From Amylibacter sp. IMCC11727 (lineage in GTDB: Bacteria > Pseudomonadota > Alphaproteobacteria > Rhodobacterales > Rhodobacteraceae): a DNA stretch of 64,000 nt. How positions within the stretch are numbered: the first letter of the stretch is position 1; each line of letters begins with the position of its first letter. Location of the stretch: positions 1,184,001-1,248,000 of the forward strand of contig NZ_CP122960.1 of the NCBI RefSeq assembly GCF_029854195.1, written 5' to 3'. Below, in pieces: positions 48,715 to 58,138 of this stretch. The position numbers and the translations under genes were made by a program. The notes beneath the pieces were generated by a model. It worked only from the letters and a program-made list of their open reading frames with translations, was not told the origin of the DNA and made no database searches.

Positions 48715-51660
48715 ATGCCGATGGAAAAGAATTTTGATGCCGCGCGTGCGGAAGCTGCCATTTTTAAGAAATGGGAGGATGCTGGCGCGTTTCGGGCGGG
48801 AGCGAACAAATCCCGTGATGAAAGTTTCACGATTATGATCCCGCCGCCCAATGTGACGGGGGCGCTGCATGTGGGCCATGCGTTTAACAACACGCTGCAA
48901 GATATCATGGTGCGCTGGCATCGGATGCGTGGCTTTGACACGCTGTGGCAGCCAGGCCAGGACCACGCGGGGATTGCCACACAGTTGCAGGTGGAAAAGC
49001 AACTGGCGGCAGACCAATTGCCCACTCGGGCTGAGATGGGACGCGAGGCGTTTCTTGAGAAGGTTTGGGCGTGGAAAGAGGAAAAAGGCGGCACGATTAT
49101 TTCTCAGCTGAAACGCCTTGGGGCGTCTGCGGATTGGGAGCGCAATGCGTTCACTATGGATGAGAATTTCCATGATGCGGTGCTGAAGGTGTTTGTAGAC
49201 CTATATAACAAAGGTCTGATTTATCGCGGCAAACGGCTGGTGAACTGGGACCCGCATTTTGAGACGGCGATTTCTGATCTTGAGGTGGAGAACATAGAGA
49301 TCGACGGGCATATGTGGCACTTTAAATACCCGTTGGCGGGGGGTGAAACCTATGAATACGTGGAAAAAGACGAGGACGGGAATGAGACCCTGCGCGAAAC
49401 GCGGGATTACATTTCCATTGCCACCACGCGGCCTGAAACCATGCTCGGCGATGGGGCGGTAGCGGTTTACACCAAGGATGAACGTTATGCGCCATTGGTT
49501 GGCAAGCTGTGCGAAATTCCTGTTGGGCCGAAAGAACATCGCCGTTTGATCCCGATTATTGTGGATGAGTATCCTGATCCTGATTTTGGGTCTGGCGCGG
49601 TGAAGATCACGGGCGCGCATGACGCGAATGATTATGGCGTGGCGAAGCGCAATAACATTCCGCTCTATCGGTTGATGGATACCAAGGCGCAGATGCGTGA
49701 TGATGGTGGCCCCTATGCGGAAGCGGCGGCTAAGGCTAAGGCGATTGCTGAGGGCGCGGAATTTACCGAAGCTGAGGTTGAGCAGATCAATCTGGTGCCT
49801 GATGCGTACCGCGGAATGGATCGGTTTGAGGCGCGCAAGGCGGTGATCGCGGACATTGATGCCGAAGGCTTGATGATCGAAGTGGAAGACAAGAAGATCA
49901 TGCAGCCGTTTTGTGATCGCTCCAAGGTCGTGATGGAGCCGATGCTGACGGACCAGTGGTATGTGGATGCGGCCAAGCTGGCGGTGCCTGCGCTCGAAAA
50001 AGTGAAGGACGGGACCGTTCGGATTCTGCCCGAGCGGGACACGAAGGTGTATTACCACTGGATGGAGAACATCGAGCCGTGGTGTATCTCGCGCCAGTTG
50101 TGGTGGGGACATCAGATACCGGTTTGGTATGGGCCTGCACTGACCCGACTTGAAGGCGGTGGGTGGCAACATGACTACGGTAATCCAGTTATGTTTTGTG
50201 CGCCATCGTTCGAAGAAGCGGTTTCTCAGGCAAAGACAAAGTATCAAGCGAGCGGTCAGAAGTTCGAAATCGTTGGAGAAGCAGTAGATTGGGTCGACTC
50301 ACAAGAGAAGAGTCTTTTAGCCACGGATAGCACCTCTCGCTTTTTCCTTTGGCGCGACCCTGACGTCCTCGACACATGGTTCTCTTCTGGTCTTTGGCCT
50401 ATCGGGACGCTCGGTTGGCCGAATGAGACTGAGGAGCTGGAGCGATATTTCCCGACCTCTACGCTGATCACGGGTGCGGATATTCTGTTCTTCTGGGTGG
50501 CGCGGATGATGATGATGCAGTTGGAGGTGGTCGACGAAGTTCCGTTTGATACCATCTACTTGCACAGCCTCGTGCGCGACGAGAAGGGCGTGAAAATGTC
50601 CAAGACGCTGGGCAATGTTGTGGATCCGCTGGATTTGGTGGATGAGTTTGGCGCGGATGCGTTGCGCTTTACCATGACGTCTATGGCGGCGCTGGGTGGG
50701 ACGTTGAAGCTGTCTAAGGATCGTGTGAAGGGGAACCGCAATTTCGGCACCAAGCTGTGGAACGCTGCGCGGTTTGCGGAGTTTAATGAGGCGTCCCCTG
50801 TTGAGGGGTTCGACCCTGCATCCGTTGAGCAGACGTTGAACAAATGGATCGTGGGCGAGACCGCTAAAGTGCGTGAAGTGGTTGATACGGCGTTGGAACA
50901 GTATCGGTTTAATGACGCGGCCAACGGGCTTTATGCTTTTGTTTGGGGCAAGGTTTGCGATTGGTATGTGGAGCTGTCCAAGCCGTTGTTGCAGGGCGAT
51001 GATGCGGCGGCGGTGGCCGAAACCAAGGCGACGTTGTCTTGGGTTTTGGACCAGTGTTTGATCCTGCTGCACCCGATCATGCCATTCATCACCGAACAAC
51101 TGTGGGGTGATATTGCAGAGCGTCAGAAGATGCTGATCCATGCGGATTGGCCGACCTATGGCGCCGAGCTGGTAGATGCGGATGCGGACCGCGAAATGAA
51201 TTGGGTTGTGAGCCTGATTGAGCAAATCCGATCTGTTCGCACTGAAATGCGCGTGAATGCTGGGGCGAAAATTCCGATGGTTCAGTTGGCGTTGGATGAT
51301 GCTGGCAAGGGCGCGATGGAACGCAATCTGCCGATGATCATGCGTCTGGGGCGAATTGAAGCTGTCACCACAGCGGATGAAGCACCAAAGGGGGCTGTTA
51401 CCTTGCCAGTGGAAGGTGGGTCGTTCTGCCTGCCGTTGGCCGATGTGATCGACATCGAAGAGGAAAAGGCCCGTCTGCAGAAAGGTATGGACAAGCTGAC
51501 CAAAGAAATCGGTGGGCTGACAGGCAAGCTGGCGAATGAAAAGTTTGTGGCCAATGCGCCCGAAGCCGTGGTTGCAGAGAACCGCGAACGATTGGAAGCG
51601 GCTGGGGTTGAGCTGGATACGCTCAAGGCGGCGTTTGATCGGGTTGCTGCGCTGGGGTAA
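48715..51660 (+). CDS. valS: Valyl-tRNA synthetase
   Basis: ValRS charges tRNA-Val and edits mischarged threonine. The 981-residue class I enzyme has the HIGH-type motif HVGH in PPPNVTGALHVGHAFNN (near 50), the editing domain with TTRPETMLGD (near 240), the KMSKT motif in GVKMSKTLGNVVDPL (near 625), and a C-terminal coiled coil (EEEKARLQKGMDKLTKEIGGL). Residues about 466-566 are written with a different codon choice (ATA, TTA, CTT, TCT, CGA) from the rest. ATG 48721 is a possible later start. Confidence 0.96.
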   Translation: MPMEKNFDAARAEAAIFKKWEDAGAFRAGANKSRDESFTIMIPPPNVTGALHVGHAFNNTLQDIMVRWHRMRGFDTLWQPGQDHAGIATQLQVEKQLAADQLPTRAEMGREAFLEKVWAWKEEKGGTIISQLKRLGASADWERNAFTMDENFHDAVLKVFVDLYNKGLIYRGKRLVNWDPHFETAISDLEVENIEIDGHMWHFKYPLAGGETYEYVEKDEDGNETLRETRDYISIATTRPETMLGDGAVAVYTKDERYAPLVGKLCEIPVGPKEHRRLIPIIVDEYPDPDFGSGAVKITGAHDANDYGVAKRNNIPLYRLMDTKAQMRDDGGPYAEAAAKAKAIAEGAEFTEAEVEQINLVPDAYRGMDRFEARKAVIADIDAEGLMIEVEDKKIMQPFCDRSKVVMEPMLTDQWYVDAAKLAVPALEKVKDGTVRILPERDTKVYYHWMENIEPWCISRQLWWGHQIPVWYGPALTRLEGGGWQHDYGNPVMFCAPSFEEAVSQAKTKYQASGQKFEIVGEAVDWVDSQEKSLLATDSTSRFFLWRDPDVLDTWFSSGLWPIGTLGWPNETEELERYFPTSTLITGADILFFWVARMMMMQLEVVDEVPFDTIYLHSLVRDEKGVKMSKTLGNVVDPLDLVDEFGADALRFTMTSMAALGGTLKLSKDRVKGNRNFGTKLWNAARFAEFNEASPVEGFDPASVEQTLNKWIVGETAKVREVVDTALEQYRFNDAANGLYAFVWGKVCDWYVELSKPLLQGDDAAAVAETKATLSWVLDQCLILLHPIMPFITEQLWGDIAERQKMLIHADWPTYGAELVDADADREMNWVVSLIEQIRSVRTEMRVNAGAKIPMVQLALDDAGKGAMERNLPMIMRLGRIEAVTTADEAPKGAVTLPVEGGSFCLPLADVIDIEEEKARLQKGMDKLTKEIGGLTGKLANEKFVANAPEAVVAENRERLEAAGVELDTLKAAFDRVAALG

Positions 51661-51683
51661 TTCCAATCCGAATTGATTTAAAG

Positions 51684-51707
51684 AGGCGCTTTCGAGCGCC
51701 TTTTTTT
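51684..51707 (+). terminator. Rho-independent terminator of valS
   Basis: AGGCGCT (51684-51690), loop TTCG, AGCGCCT (51695-51701), with a run of seven T at 51701-51707. It starts 24 bases after the valS stop. Confidence 0.92.
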
Positions 51708-51722
51708 GTTTTGGGACTGCTC

Positions 51723-51750
51723 AAAAAAAAGCCCCAGCACAAGGCTGGGG
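51723..51750 (-). terminator. Rho-independent terminator of the minus-strand gene at 51820
   Basis: CCCCAGC (51732-51738) and GCTGGGG (51744-51750) form a 7-bp stem. The A8 run at 51723-51730 is a T-run for minus-strand transcripts. It is arranged tail to tail with the valS terminator. Confidence 0.85.
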
Positions 51751-51788
51751 TGAAAGTGGGCTGCGAGCAGTCATGCAGCCGAGGCAGG

Positions 51789-51810
51789 GGTGGGACGAGC
51801 AGGTCCCACC
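51789..51810 (-). other. Second stem-loop after the 51820 gene
   Basis: GGTGGGAC (51789-51796) and GTCCCACC (51803-51810) pair perfectly with a 6-base loop. With the terminator at 51723 this gives the 62-aa gene a structured 3' tail of about 100 bases. It may protect the mRNA or release a small 3'-end RNA. Confidence 0.4.
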
Positions 51811-51819
51811 GGACAAAAC

Positions 51820-52008
51820 TTAGGTCAGGTTCGGGTCCCGTGGGACCAAGGCGCCAGAGTGCGGGTCAAAGCGCAGTGTTAGGATAGGACGGCCATCTTC
51901 GACTGGGGCCGCGTGGATCATGTTGTACTCGCGCAGATCGAGGACCGTTTTAGGGCGATGCAAACGCTTTGAGTGGTTCAGGTACTCGGTGGATTTGATC
52001 GGTGTCAT
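51820..52008 (-). CDS. Hypothetical small basic protein (62 aa)
   Basis: No family is recognised. The 62-residue protein starts MTPIKSTEYLNHSKRLHRPK and has a strand-like LTLRFDPHSGALVPRD end. AAGGAA stands before ATG 52008, and a clear terminator follows, which supports a real gene. A longer frame to 52122 has an AT-rich, unlikely start. The AT-rich gap 52009-52269 before it holds no other feature I can support. Confidence 0.6.
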   Translation of the reverse strand: MTPIKSTEYLNHSKRLHRPKTVLDLREYNMIHAAPVEDGRPILTLRFDPHSGALVPRDPNLT

Positions 52009-52269
52009 TTCAATGTTCCTTGTCAGTTGGTGACACAATATATGGTATGTGGCAAAATTATGACGACAAGGGGTTGTGGGTAACATTTTTGAGATATCAC
52101 ATAAGTTATTGAAAATAAACAATTTTAATGTGAAATTAAATTATTTACCTTGATAAGCGTACATCTTGTGGGTGTGTAACGCGATTTGAAAAGACACCAC
52201 TAGGGTGACTATTTGTTATGTTAACTGTCTGATTTGGCGGTGAGAATTGACCGAAATTTCTGCCGATTC

Positions 52270-52428
52270 CTAGCGCACCAACTTATCAATGGCCCGCATT
52301 CCGCCGAGCGCCTTGTCGTAAACCAGCGTCAAAATGCGACGCGGGGCGGGGGATTTCGCAACCTGTGGAATGGCACGCACGGATGCCACCGCGGCGGTGG
52401 TTGCAAGAAATGTTCGACGTGTGAGCAT
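52270..52428 (-). CDS. Tat-signal miniprotein (52 aa)
   Basis: The frame starts MLTRRTFLATTAAVASVRA, a twin-arginine signal of the RRTFL form also seen in the gene at 12609. Only about 25 residues would remain after cleavage (SPAPRRILTLVYDKALGGMRAIDKLVR region). AAGGGGG lies six bases before ATG 52428. It is the third RRxF small protein in the window. The function is unknown. It is divergent from hisC. Confidence 0.55.
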   Translation of the reverse strand: MLTRRTFLATTAAVASVRAIPQVAKSPAPRRILTLVYDKALGGMRAIDKLVR

Positions 52429-52555
52429 GATGGCCCCCTTTGATGCTTGTAACAGAGATGGGGAGTGGTGGCCCGATTTCAAGGTTTGCTGCCTCTTGAA
52501 GGGGCGCAACGGATGGTGTTGAAAGGGGCTAAGAGCATTGCAAAAGGAACATAGA

Positions 52556-53665
52556 ATGGCAGGACCCGTGTACACAGATTTGGTGGCAGGATTGCCTGCG
52601 ACCGTGCCATTTGTTGGCCCAGAAACGCAGGAACGGGCCCGTGGGCGCGGGTTTTCTGCGCGCTTGGGGGCCAATGAGAATGTGTTTGGGCCAAGTCCTT
52701 TGGCGATTGCGGCCATGGCGGATGCAGCGGCAGATGTATGGCAATACGGCGATCCAGAGAATTTCGACCTGAAGCAGGCGCTGGCGACCCATCATCGAGT
52801 CGGCATGGAAAACATCGTTGTGGGCGAAGGCATTGACGGTTTGCTGGGCTATCTGTGCCGCATGGTGGTAGAGCCGGGCGTAAAGGTTGTGACGTCTGAA
52901 GGGGCCTATCCCACATTCAATTTTCACGTGGCCGGGTTTGGCGGCGAGCTGGTAACAGTACCCTATGACGGAGATTACGAAGATCCCGTGGCGGTGATGC
53001 AAAAAGCCGCCCAAGTGGGTGCGCGGTTGGTGTATTTGGCCAATCCTGACAATCCCATGGGCACGGTGCATTCTGCCGAGGTGATCGAAGCGGCAATTGC
53101 GGCAGTCCCTGACGGGTGTTTGTTTGTTCTGGATGAGGCCTATGTCGAATTTGCGCCTGATGGTCATGCGCCCAAGCTGGATATTGATGATCCGCGTGTG
53201 ATCCGAATGCGCACGTTTTCAAAGGCCTATGGCATGGCGGGAACGCGTGTGGGCTATGCCATTGGGCATGAGGACGTGATCACAGGTTTTAACAAAATCC
53301 GCAATCATTTTGGTGTGTCGCGGATCAGCCAAGCGGGCGCGTTGGCGGCGTTAAAAGATCAGGCGCATCTGCGCAATACAGTGGCCGCTGTGGCCGCTGG
53401 CCGTAAGCGAATTGCAATGATCGCCGAAGAACAAGGATTGTCTGTTGTGCCGTCCGCGACCAATTTTGTTGCGATTGATTGCGGGCAGGACGGTGTCTTT
53501 GCCAAGGCGGTTCTGGATCAGTTGATTGCACGCGACATTTTTGTGCGTATGCCATTTGTGGAACCGCAAAACAGGTGCATTCGGGTGTCGGTCGGCCAGC
53601 AGGCGGATTTATCCTTGCTTGAGCTGCAATTCCCACTGGCGCTTGAAGCGGCGTCTGAAGGCTAG
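52556..53665 (+). CDS. hisC: Histidinol-phosphate aminotransferase-like PLP enzyme
   Basis: The 369-residue fold-type I aminotransferase has the PLP lysine in RTFSKAYGMAGTRVGYAIG near 220, LGANENVFGPSP near 38, YLANPDNPMGTVH near 160 and VLDEAYVEFAP near 195. Histidinol-phosphate aminotransferase is the best match, though related enzymes serve other amino acids. ATG 52556 follows AAAAGGAA. It converges with cobS, with one base between the stops. Confidence 0.88.
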   Translation: MAGPVYTDLVAGLPATVPFVGPETQERARGRGFSARLGANENVFGPSPLAIAAMADAAADVWQYGDPENFDLKQALATHHRVGMENIVVGEGIDGLLGYLCRMVVEPGVKVVTSEGAYPTFNFHVAGFGGELVTVPYDGDYEDPVAVMQKAAQVGARLVYLANPDNPMGTVHSAEVIEAAIAAVPDGCLFVLDEAYVEFAPDGHAPKLDIDDPRVIRMRTFSKAYGMAGTRVGYAIGHEDVITGFNKIRNHFGVSRISQAGALAALKDQAHLRNTVAAVAAGRKRIAMIAEEQGLSVVPSATNFVAIDCGQDGVFAKAVLDQLIARDIFVRMPFVEPQNRCIRVSVGQQADLSLLELQFPLALEAASEG

Positions 53666-53666
53666 G

Positions 53667-54443
53667 TTATAAGATCGTCGTGAGCATCGCGAGCGCGGCG
53701 ATTTCCGCGATTTGCTGACAACCGCCGAGCACATCGCCTGTGTACCCTTCAATGCGCCGCCATGCGAGCCAGCACAGCGGCAGACAGGCAAGGATCATCA
53801 CAATCAGCATAGGAAGAGCCAAGAGGCCAATGCTGATGACACACAGAATAACGGTGAGCAGGGTTGCTATAATGGCAATAGGAGCCGTGACGAGCCCAAC
53901 AGTAGCCGCGAGCCCGTCTGGCCGTGACAGGGGCATACCGTACATCACCAAAACCATTGGCAGGCGCGATGCCGTGCCAACTGCCACAAAAGCCCACAGC
54001 CAATCCACCGTAATCACCGCATCATACCCCGACCAGCGGGCCAGCAGCGTTACACCCAGTGCCGCCGCACCAAAAGCACCGATGCGGCTGTCCTTCATAA
54101 TCTCGAGCCGTTTTTTCAATGTGGTGCCGCCACCAAGCCCATCTGCACAATCAGATAGTCCATCTTCGTGCAATGCACCTGTCAGCAGCATCAACGTGCC
54201 AAGCGCCACAGCCGCAGCGATTCCCGTTTGCACGCCAAAGGCCGCAAGAGACAAGGCAATGACACCCGCAATAAGCCCGAGAACCGCACCCACAAAGGGA
54301 TAGGCCCAAGCGGCCCGCGCAGCCCGTTCGCCCGTTTTGGCGTGATCGACGGGCAGGGGCAGGCGGGTCAACAGAGTAAATGCAGCAGGGATGTCGATGG
54401 GTTGTACATCTAATTGGGTCAGCCAGTTCTTTGTTTTATCCAT
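53667..54443 (-). CDS. cobS: Adenosylcobinamide-GDP ribazoletransferase
   Basis: CobS (CobV in alphaproteobacteria) joins adenosylcobinamide-GDP with alpha-ribazole as the last step of the cobalamin nucleotide loop. The 258-residue membrane protein has about six helices, the opening AFTLLTRLPLP, and the conserved GALHEDGLSDCADGLGGG near 89-106, with the acidic residues needed for metal. It is divergent from cobT. No B12 riboswitch was seen in the 157-base gap. Confidence 0.95.
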   Translation of the reverse strand: MDKTKNWLTQLDVQPIDIPAAFTLLTRLPLPVDHAKTGERAARAAWAYPFVGAVLGLIAGVIALSLAAFGVQTGIAAAVALGTLMLLTGALHEDGLSDCADGLGGGTTLKKRLEIMKDSRIGAFGAAALGVTLLARWSGYDAVITVDWLWAFVAVGTASRLPMVLVMYGMPLSRPDGLAATVGLVTAPIAIIATLLTVILCVISIGLLALPMLIVMILACLPLCWLAWRRIEGYTGDVLGGCQQIAEIAALAMLTTIL

Positions 54444-54600
54444 AATCTGTCCCTTTTGGCGCCAATGGTTGGCTTGTGTCGTGCAAGGTGCAAAAGCCTT
54501 CGCGAATCTGATTTCCCTGCTTTGAATTTATGGGTAAAGACGGGGTCAAACAATGATACTTCTGTGCCCGAACGCGCGCACAGTCAAAGGGACACCGACC

Positions 54601-55617
54601 ATGACACAGCCATTTTCGAGCCTGAGCGATTTTGAAGCCATTTTAAAGACCGCTGCGGGGCCAGATGAACAGGCATTGGGCGCGGCTGAGGCCCGCAATG
54701 GCCAGTTAACAAAACCTCCAGGGGCGCTCGGTCGTCTGGAAGATATTGCCATTTGGTATGCGGGCTGGCGCGGGGAAGCTGCGCCTAAGATCACGTCTCC
54801 GCAGGTCGTTGTGTTTGCTGGAAATCATGGAGTAGCGGCACGTGGTGTTTCTGCCTTTCCAGCCGAGGTAACCGCGCAAATGGTGCTGAACTTTCAACAC
54901 GGTGGTGCTGCGATTAACCAATTGTGTGAAACCTTTGGCGCCACGTTGGATGTAATTGCGCTTGATCTTGACTCACCAACGGCGGATTTCACGGCGGGCG
55001 CAGCGATGGGCGAGGACGACGTCGTAGCGGCACTGTTGGCAGGCTGGAACGCGGTAAAGCCAGATGCGGATTTGCTGGTGGCGGGTGAAATGGGCATTGG
55101 CAACACCACATCAGCGGCGGCGATTTGCCATGCACTTTATGGGGGCGAGGCCGAAGACTGGGTTGGTCGCGGCACAGGCGTTGATGATGCAGGGCTGGCG
55201 CTAAAGGCCAGGGTTGTACGCGAAGGTTTGGCCGCCAATCCAGAAGCTGAAAACAATGGCTTGCAGGCGTTGCGCTGTTTGGGTGGGCGCGAATTGGCAG
55301 CCATGGCTGGAGCGGTAGCTGCGGCGCGGCATCATGGCATCCCCGTTGTGATAGATGGGTTTATTTGCACCGCGGCGGTGGCTTGTTTGGAGGTCGCACA
55401 AATAGGTGCGCTCGATCACGCCGTGGCTGGGCATCAATCCCATGAAGCCGCTCACGCGCGGGTTTTGGCTGCCATCGGCAAGGAGCCGATTTTGTCGCTC
55501 GGCCTGCGGTTGGGCGAAGGATCGGGCGGGGCGTTGGCCATTGGTGTGATGAAGGCGGCGCTGGCCTGTCATTCTGGCATGGCCACTTTTGCCGAAGCAG
55601 GCGTGTCTGAGGGATAA
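54601..55617 (+). CDS. cobT: Nicotinate-nucleotide--dimethylbenzimidazole phosphoribosyltransferase
   Basis: CobT (CobU in alphaproteobacteria) makes alpha-ribazole phosphate. The 338-residue protein has LTKPPGALGRLEDIA near 34-48, FAGNHGVAARGVSAFPAEVTAQMV near 75-98, GEMGIGNTTSAAAI near 160, and HQSHEAAHARVL, with the C-terminal LRLGEGSGGALAIGVMKAA. ATG 54601 follows AAAGGGA. An upstream in-frame ATG at 54553 adds 16 poorly matching residues. Confidence 0.96.
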   Translation: MTQPFSSLSDFEAILKTAAGPDEQALGAAEARNGQLTKPPGALGRLEDIAIWYAGWRGEAAPKITSPQVVVFAGNHGVAARGVSAFPAEVTAQMVLNFQHGGAAINQLCETFGATLDVIALDLDSPTADFTAGAAMGEDDVVAALLAGWNAVKPDADLLVAGEMGIGNTTSAAAICHALYGGEAEDWVGRGTGVDDAGLALKARVVREGLAANPEAENNGLQALRCLGGRELAAMAGAVAAARHHGIPVVIDGFICTAAVACLEVAQIGALDHAVAGHQSHEAAHARVLAAIGKEPILSLGLRLGEGSGGALAIGVMKAALACHSGMATFAEAGVSEG

Positions 55618-55773
55618 TTCCATAGACCCTAGTCAGAGTTTATTAAGGTTGACACCCTAAAGTCAGCGCAAACGTCTTTGTTTGGGCTGTATCCCGTTTC
55701 ATTGAAACAGAACGGCCCGTCACATGGTGCGCGGGGCTCGGGCCCTGCGCAACAGCAGCGCGAAGGGCCTTTG

Positions 55774-58029
55774 GTGAACCAAACAAGCAAAAAACGATAC
55801 GATACTTTGAAAAAGTTTGACGCGGCCTATGCGCCGGCCGGGATGTTGCGCCGATATGCAAAGGCGCGCAGTGGCACGATTTGGATGCGAGTGTGTGTTG
55901 TCGGCGCGGCTTGTTTGCTCTTGGCGATTGCGGCGTCACCGTTGACATCTTTGCTGGTGGCGTTGGTGGCGGTTCCGTTGGATTTCGTGGAATATTGGGT
56001 GCTGCGTAAATGGTTGAAACGGGATGTTTTTGATCAAAAAATTGTTGGGCGCAGCATAATAATTGCTAGTTTTGTGCAATCCATTGGCATTGGGTGCGGG
56101 CTGTTTTTGACTGGCATTTACTCCAATGAAATGCGTTTGCTGGCTTGGACCGTGTTGATGGGTGCGGTGATCAATTCCATGCTTTTGGCTCAATATCACC
56201 GCCCTTCGCATCATCTGCGAATTGTCGGGCTGAGCGGCTTTGCTGGCGCGGTTTTGGTGCAGTCTTGGATGATTGGTAACATATCGCTAGTGATGATGGT
56301 GTCAGAGGCTGCGATGCTTGCCGCGATAGGGGGGATGTTGTGGGGGTTGTTTACACATTTGGCCCATCGCGAGCAGCGAATGCGCCATGCAGAACGGGCG
56401 TTGCTGAGCCGATCTGAATATGCCGAACGGTTGGCGTTGGTGGCCAAACACGCATCTGATTCCATCATCCTGATGGATGCCGCTTTGAACATAAAATGGG
56501 TTAACCCGCAGTTTACCAATGTAACGGGCTATGCTCCCGAAGATGCCATTGGGCGCACGCCTGCACAGCTGTTGAACCATCCAGATACCTCGCCTAAAGC
56601 GATCCAAAAATTGGTCGAGGCGGGGCGCAATAAACGACCCGTGCGGCTGCGTATTTTGAACCGCACCAAAGACAATCGGGCCATATGGGTGGAAACCCAC
56701 CAAACACCTGTGATTGATTCAAACGGCTCTATCGAGGCATTTATTGCGGTTGAACGGGATGTCAGTGATGTGGTGGCGCGAGAAAATCAATTGCGTGTGG
56801 CCCTGCTCGCGGCAGAAGATGCGGATCGCGAAAAGACCGCTTTTCTTTCGCGTATGAGCCATGAGTTGCGCACCCCTGCCAATGGTATTTTAGGGGGGAT
56901 TGAGATGTTGCAAGAAACATCATTTGATCTCAAGCAGACCGAAGCGCTTGATATCATTGACGCTTCTGCGCACCGCTTGATGAGTCTGGTAGACAATATC
57001 GTTACAATTGCAGGCACGCAAAGCAACAGTATCGAAACCCAGTTTGAAGACATCGACGTGGATGAAATTGTTGGTTCGGTGCTGGGTAAATATCAGATGA
57101 TCGCGGGGGAAAAAGGGATTGATATGATCGCAAACGTGACCGAAACGGCGCGGGTCACACTGCGCACGGACCCTTCGTTTGTGCATGGAATCTTGGATCG
57201 GCTGGTCAGCAATGCGGTGAAATTTACCGCCAAAGGATCCGTGACACTTAAGGCTTGGGTGGAACAGGACAATTGGCTGCACATCGCGGTGGAAGACACC
57301 GGCGTTGGGATACCCGATGAAAAAATTGGTGAAATATTCAAACCGTTTGAGCAAGTGGACGAGGCAGACACGCGCAATTTCGATGGTGCGGGGTTGGGGC
57401 TGGCAACGGCTAAAAATCTGGCCACATTGTTGGGCGGCCGTATTGTGTTTCGCCAAGGATCGAACGGTGGCAGCCGATTTAAGCTAAAGATTCCAGTGTT
57501 TGTGGATCAGGAGCGCCCCCATCGATCCCGGTACGTGCCGAAATTGAATGAGCAAACTACGGCTGTGGTCATGACGGGAGAGCCATTGGTTGATGGCGTT
57601 GAGTGTGCGGTCCCTAAAAAAGGGGTCGTCCCATCAATCAAGGAAGCACCCGCACCGCAAATGCGACTGCTGGTGGCAGAGGACAATCGCACCAATCGTT
57701 TGTTGATCAAATCCATGTTGAAAAACGCGGGTCACGCCATTGAATTTGCACAGGACGGGGTGGAAGCCGTTGAGCGATATGTTGAAAACCGCCCTGATTT
57801 TGTGCTGATGGACCTGAGTATGCCGAACAAAAACGGGTTTGACGCAACACGTGAAATTCGCGCCCTAGAAGCCAAAGACAGCCTGCGCCGATGCCCGATT
57901 GTGGCGGTGACCGCGAATGTCACCGAAGCCGACCGGCGCAAGTGTTTTGATGCGGGCATGGACGCGTTTCTGCCAAAACCGTTGAAAAAGGCACTGCTGT
58001 TGGAAACCATTGGCACGGTATCTGCCTGA
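55774..58029 (+). CDS. Hybrid sensor histidine kinase with PAS and receiver domains
   Basis: The 751-residue membrane kinase has about six helices in residues 35-195, then a PAS domain (about 215-340, with WVNPQFTNVTGYAPEDAIG), a HisKA domain with H363 in SRMSHELRTPANGIL, and an ATPase domain with NAVKFT, EDTGVGIP and GAGLGLATAKNL. A C-terminal receiver has Asp680 (VLMDLSMPNKNGFDATREI) and Lys in FLPKPLKK. No response regulator or HPt gene is next to it. I chose GTG 55774. The frame extends to TTG 55678. Confidence 0.88.
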   Translation: MNQTSKKRYDTLKKFDAAYAPAGMLRRYAKARSGTIWMRVCVVGAACLLLAIAASPLTSLLVALVAVPLDFVEYWVLRKWLKRDVFDQKIVGRSIIIASFVQSIGIGCGLFLTGIYSNEMRLLAWTVLMGAVINSMLLAQYHRPSHHLRIVGLSGFAGAVLVQSWMIGNISLVMMVSEAAMLAAIGGMLWGLFTHLAHREQRMRHAERALLSRSEYAERLALVAKHASDSIILMDAALNIKWVNPQFTNVTGYAPEDAIGRTPAQLLNHPDTSPKAIQKLVEAGRNKRPVRLRILNRTKDNRAIWVETHQTPVIDSNGSIEAFIAVERDVSDVVARENQLRVALLAAEDADREKTAFLSRMSHELRTPANGILGGIEMLQETSFDLKQTEALDIIDASAHRLMSLVDNIVTIAGTQSNSIETQFEDIDVDEIVGSVLGKYQMIAGEKGIDMIANVTETARVTLRTDPSFVHGILDRLVSNAVKFTAKGSVTLKAWVEQDNWLHIAVEDTGVGIPDEKIGEIFKPFEQVDEADTRNFDGAGLGLATAKNLATLLGGRIVFRQGSNGGSRFKLKIPVFVDQERPHRSRYVPKLNEQTTAVVMTGEPLVDGVECAVPKKGVVPSIKEAPAPQMRLLVAEDNRTNRLLIKSMLKNAGHAIEFAQDGVEAVERYVENRPDFVLMDLSMPNKNGFDATREIRALEAKDSLRRCPIVAVTANVTEADRRKCFDAGMDAFLPKPLKKALLLETIGTVSA

Positions 58030-58077
58030 AGCTGGTGATTTTGGCTCATGCCTTTCGCAGTGTCGCATGAAAGAGAG

Positions 58078-58108
58078 TTGACAGTATCGCCGCTTTCGCG
58101 ATTTATTA
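58078..58108 (+). promoter_or_regulatory. Likely housekeeping promoter of the molybdenum hydroxylase operon
   Basis: TTGACA (58078-58083) is followed after 18-19 bases by TTTATT/TTATTA (58102-58108). The start codon of the first gene is about 30 bases farther. No other operon promoter candidate is visible before the FAD-subunit gene. Confidence 0.45.
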
Positions 58109-58138
58109 GTGTGCAAACGATCTTTCGCCAGAGTCTGT

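Noticed and set aside
50317..51666. Minus-strand open frame (449 codons) within valS
   Set aside because: It is antisense to valS, with no ribosome-binding site and no recognisable domain.
54444..54600. Cobalamin riboswitch between cobS and cobT
   Set aside because: No B12-box-like sequence or suitable fold was found in this short gap.
58078..58138. Selective operator for the molybdenum hydroxylase operon
   Set aside because: Only a promoter-like pair was visible and no palindrome or repeat was found to support an operator.
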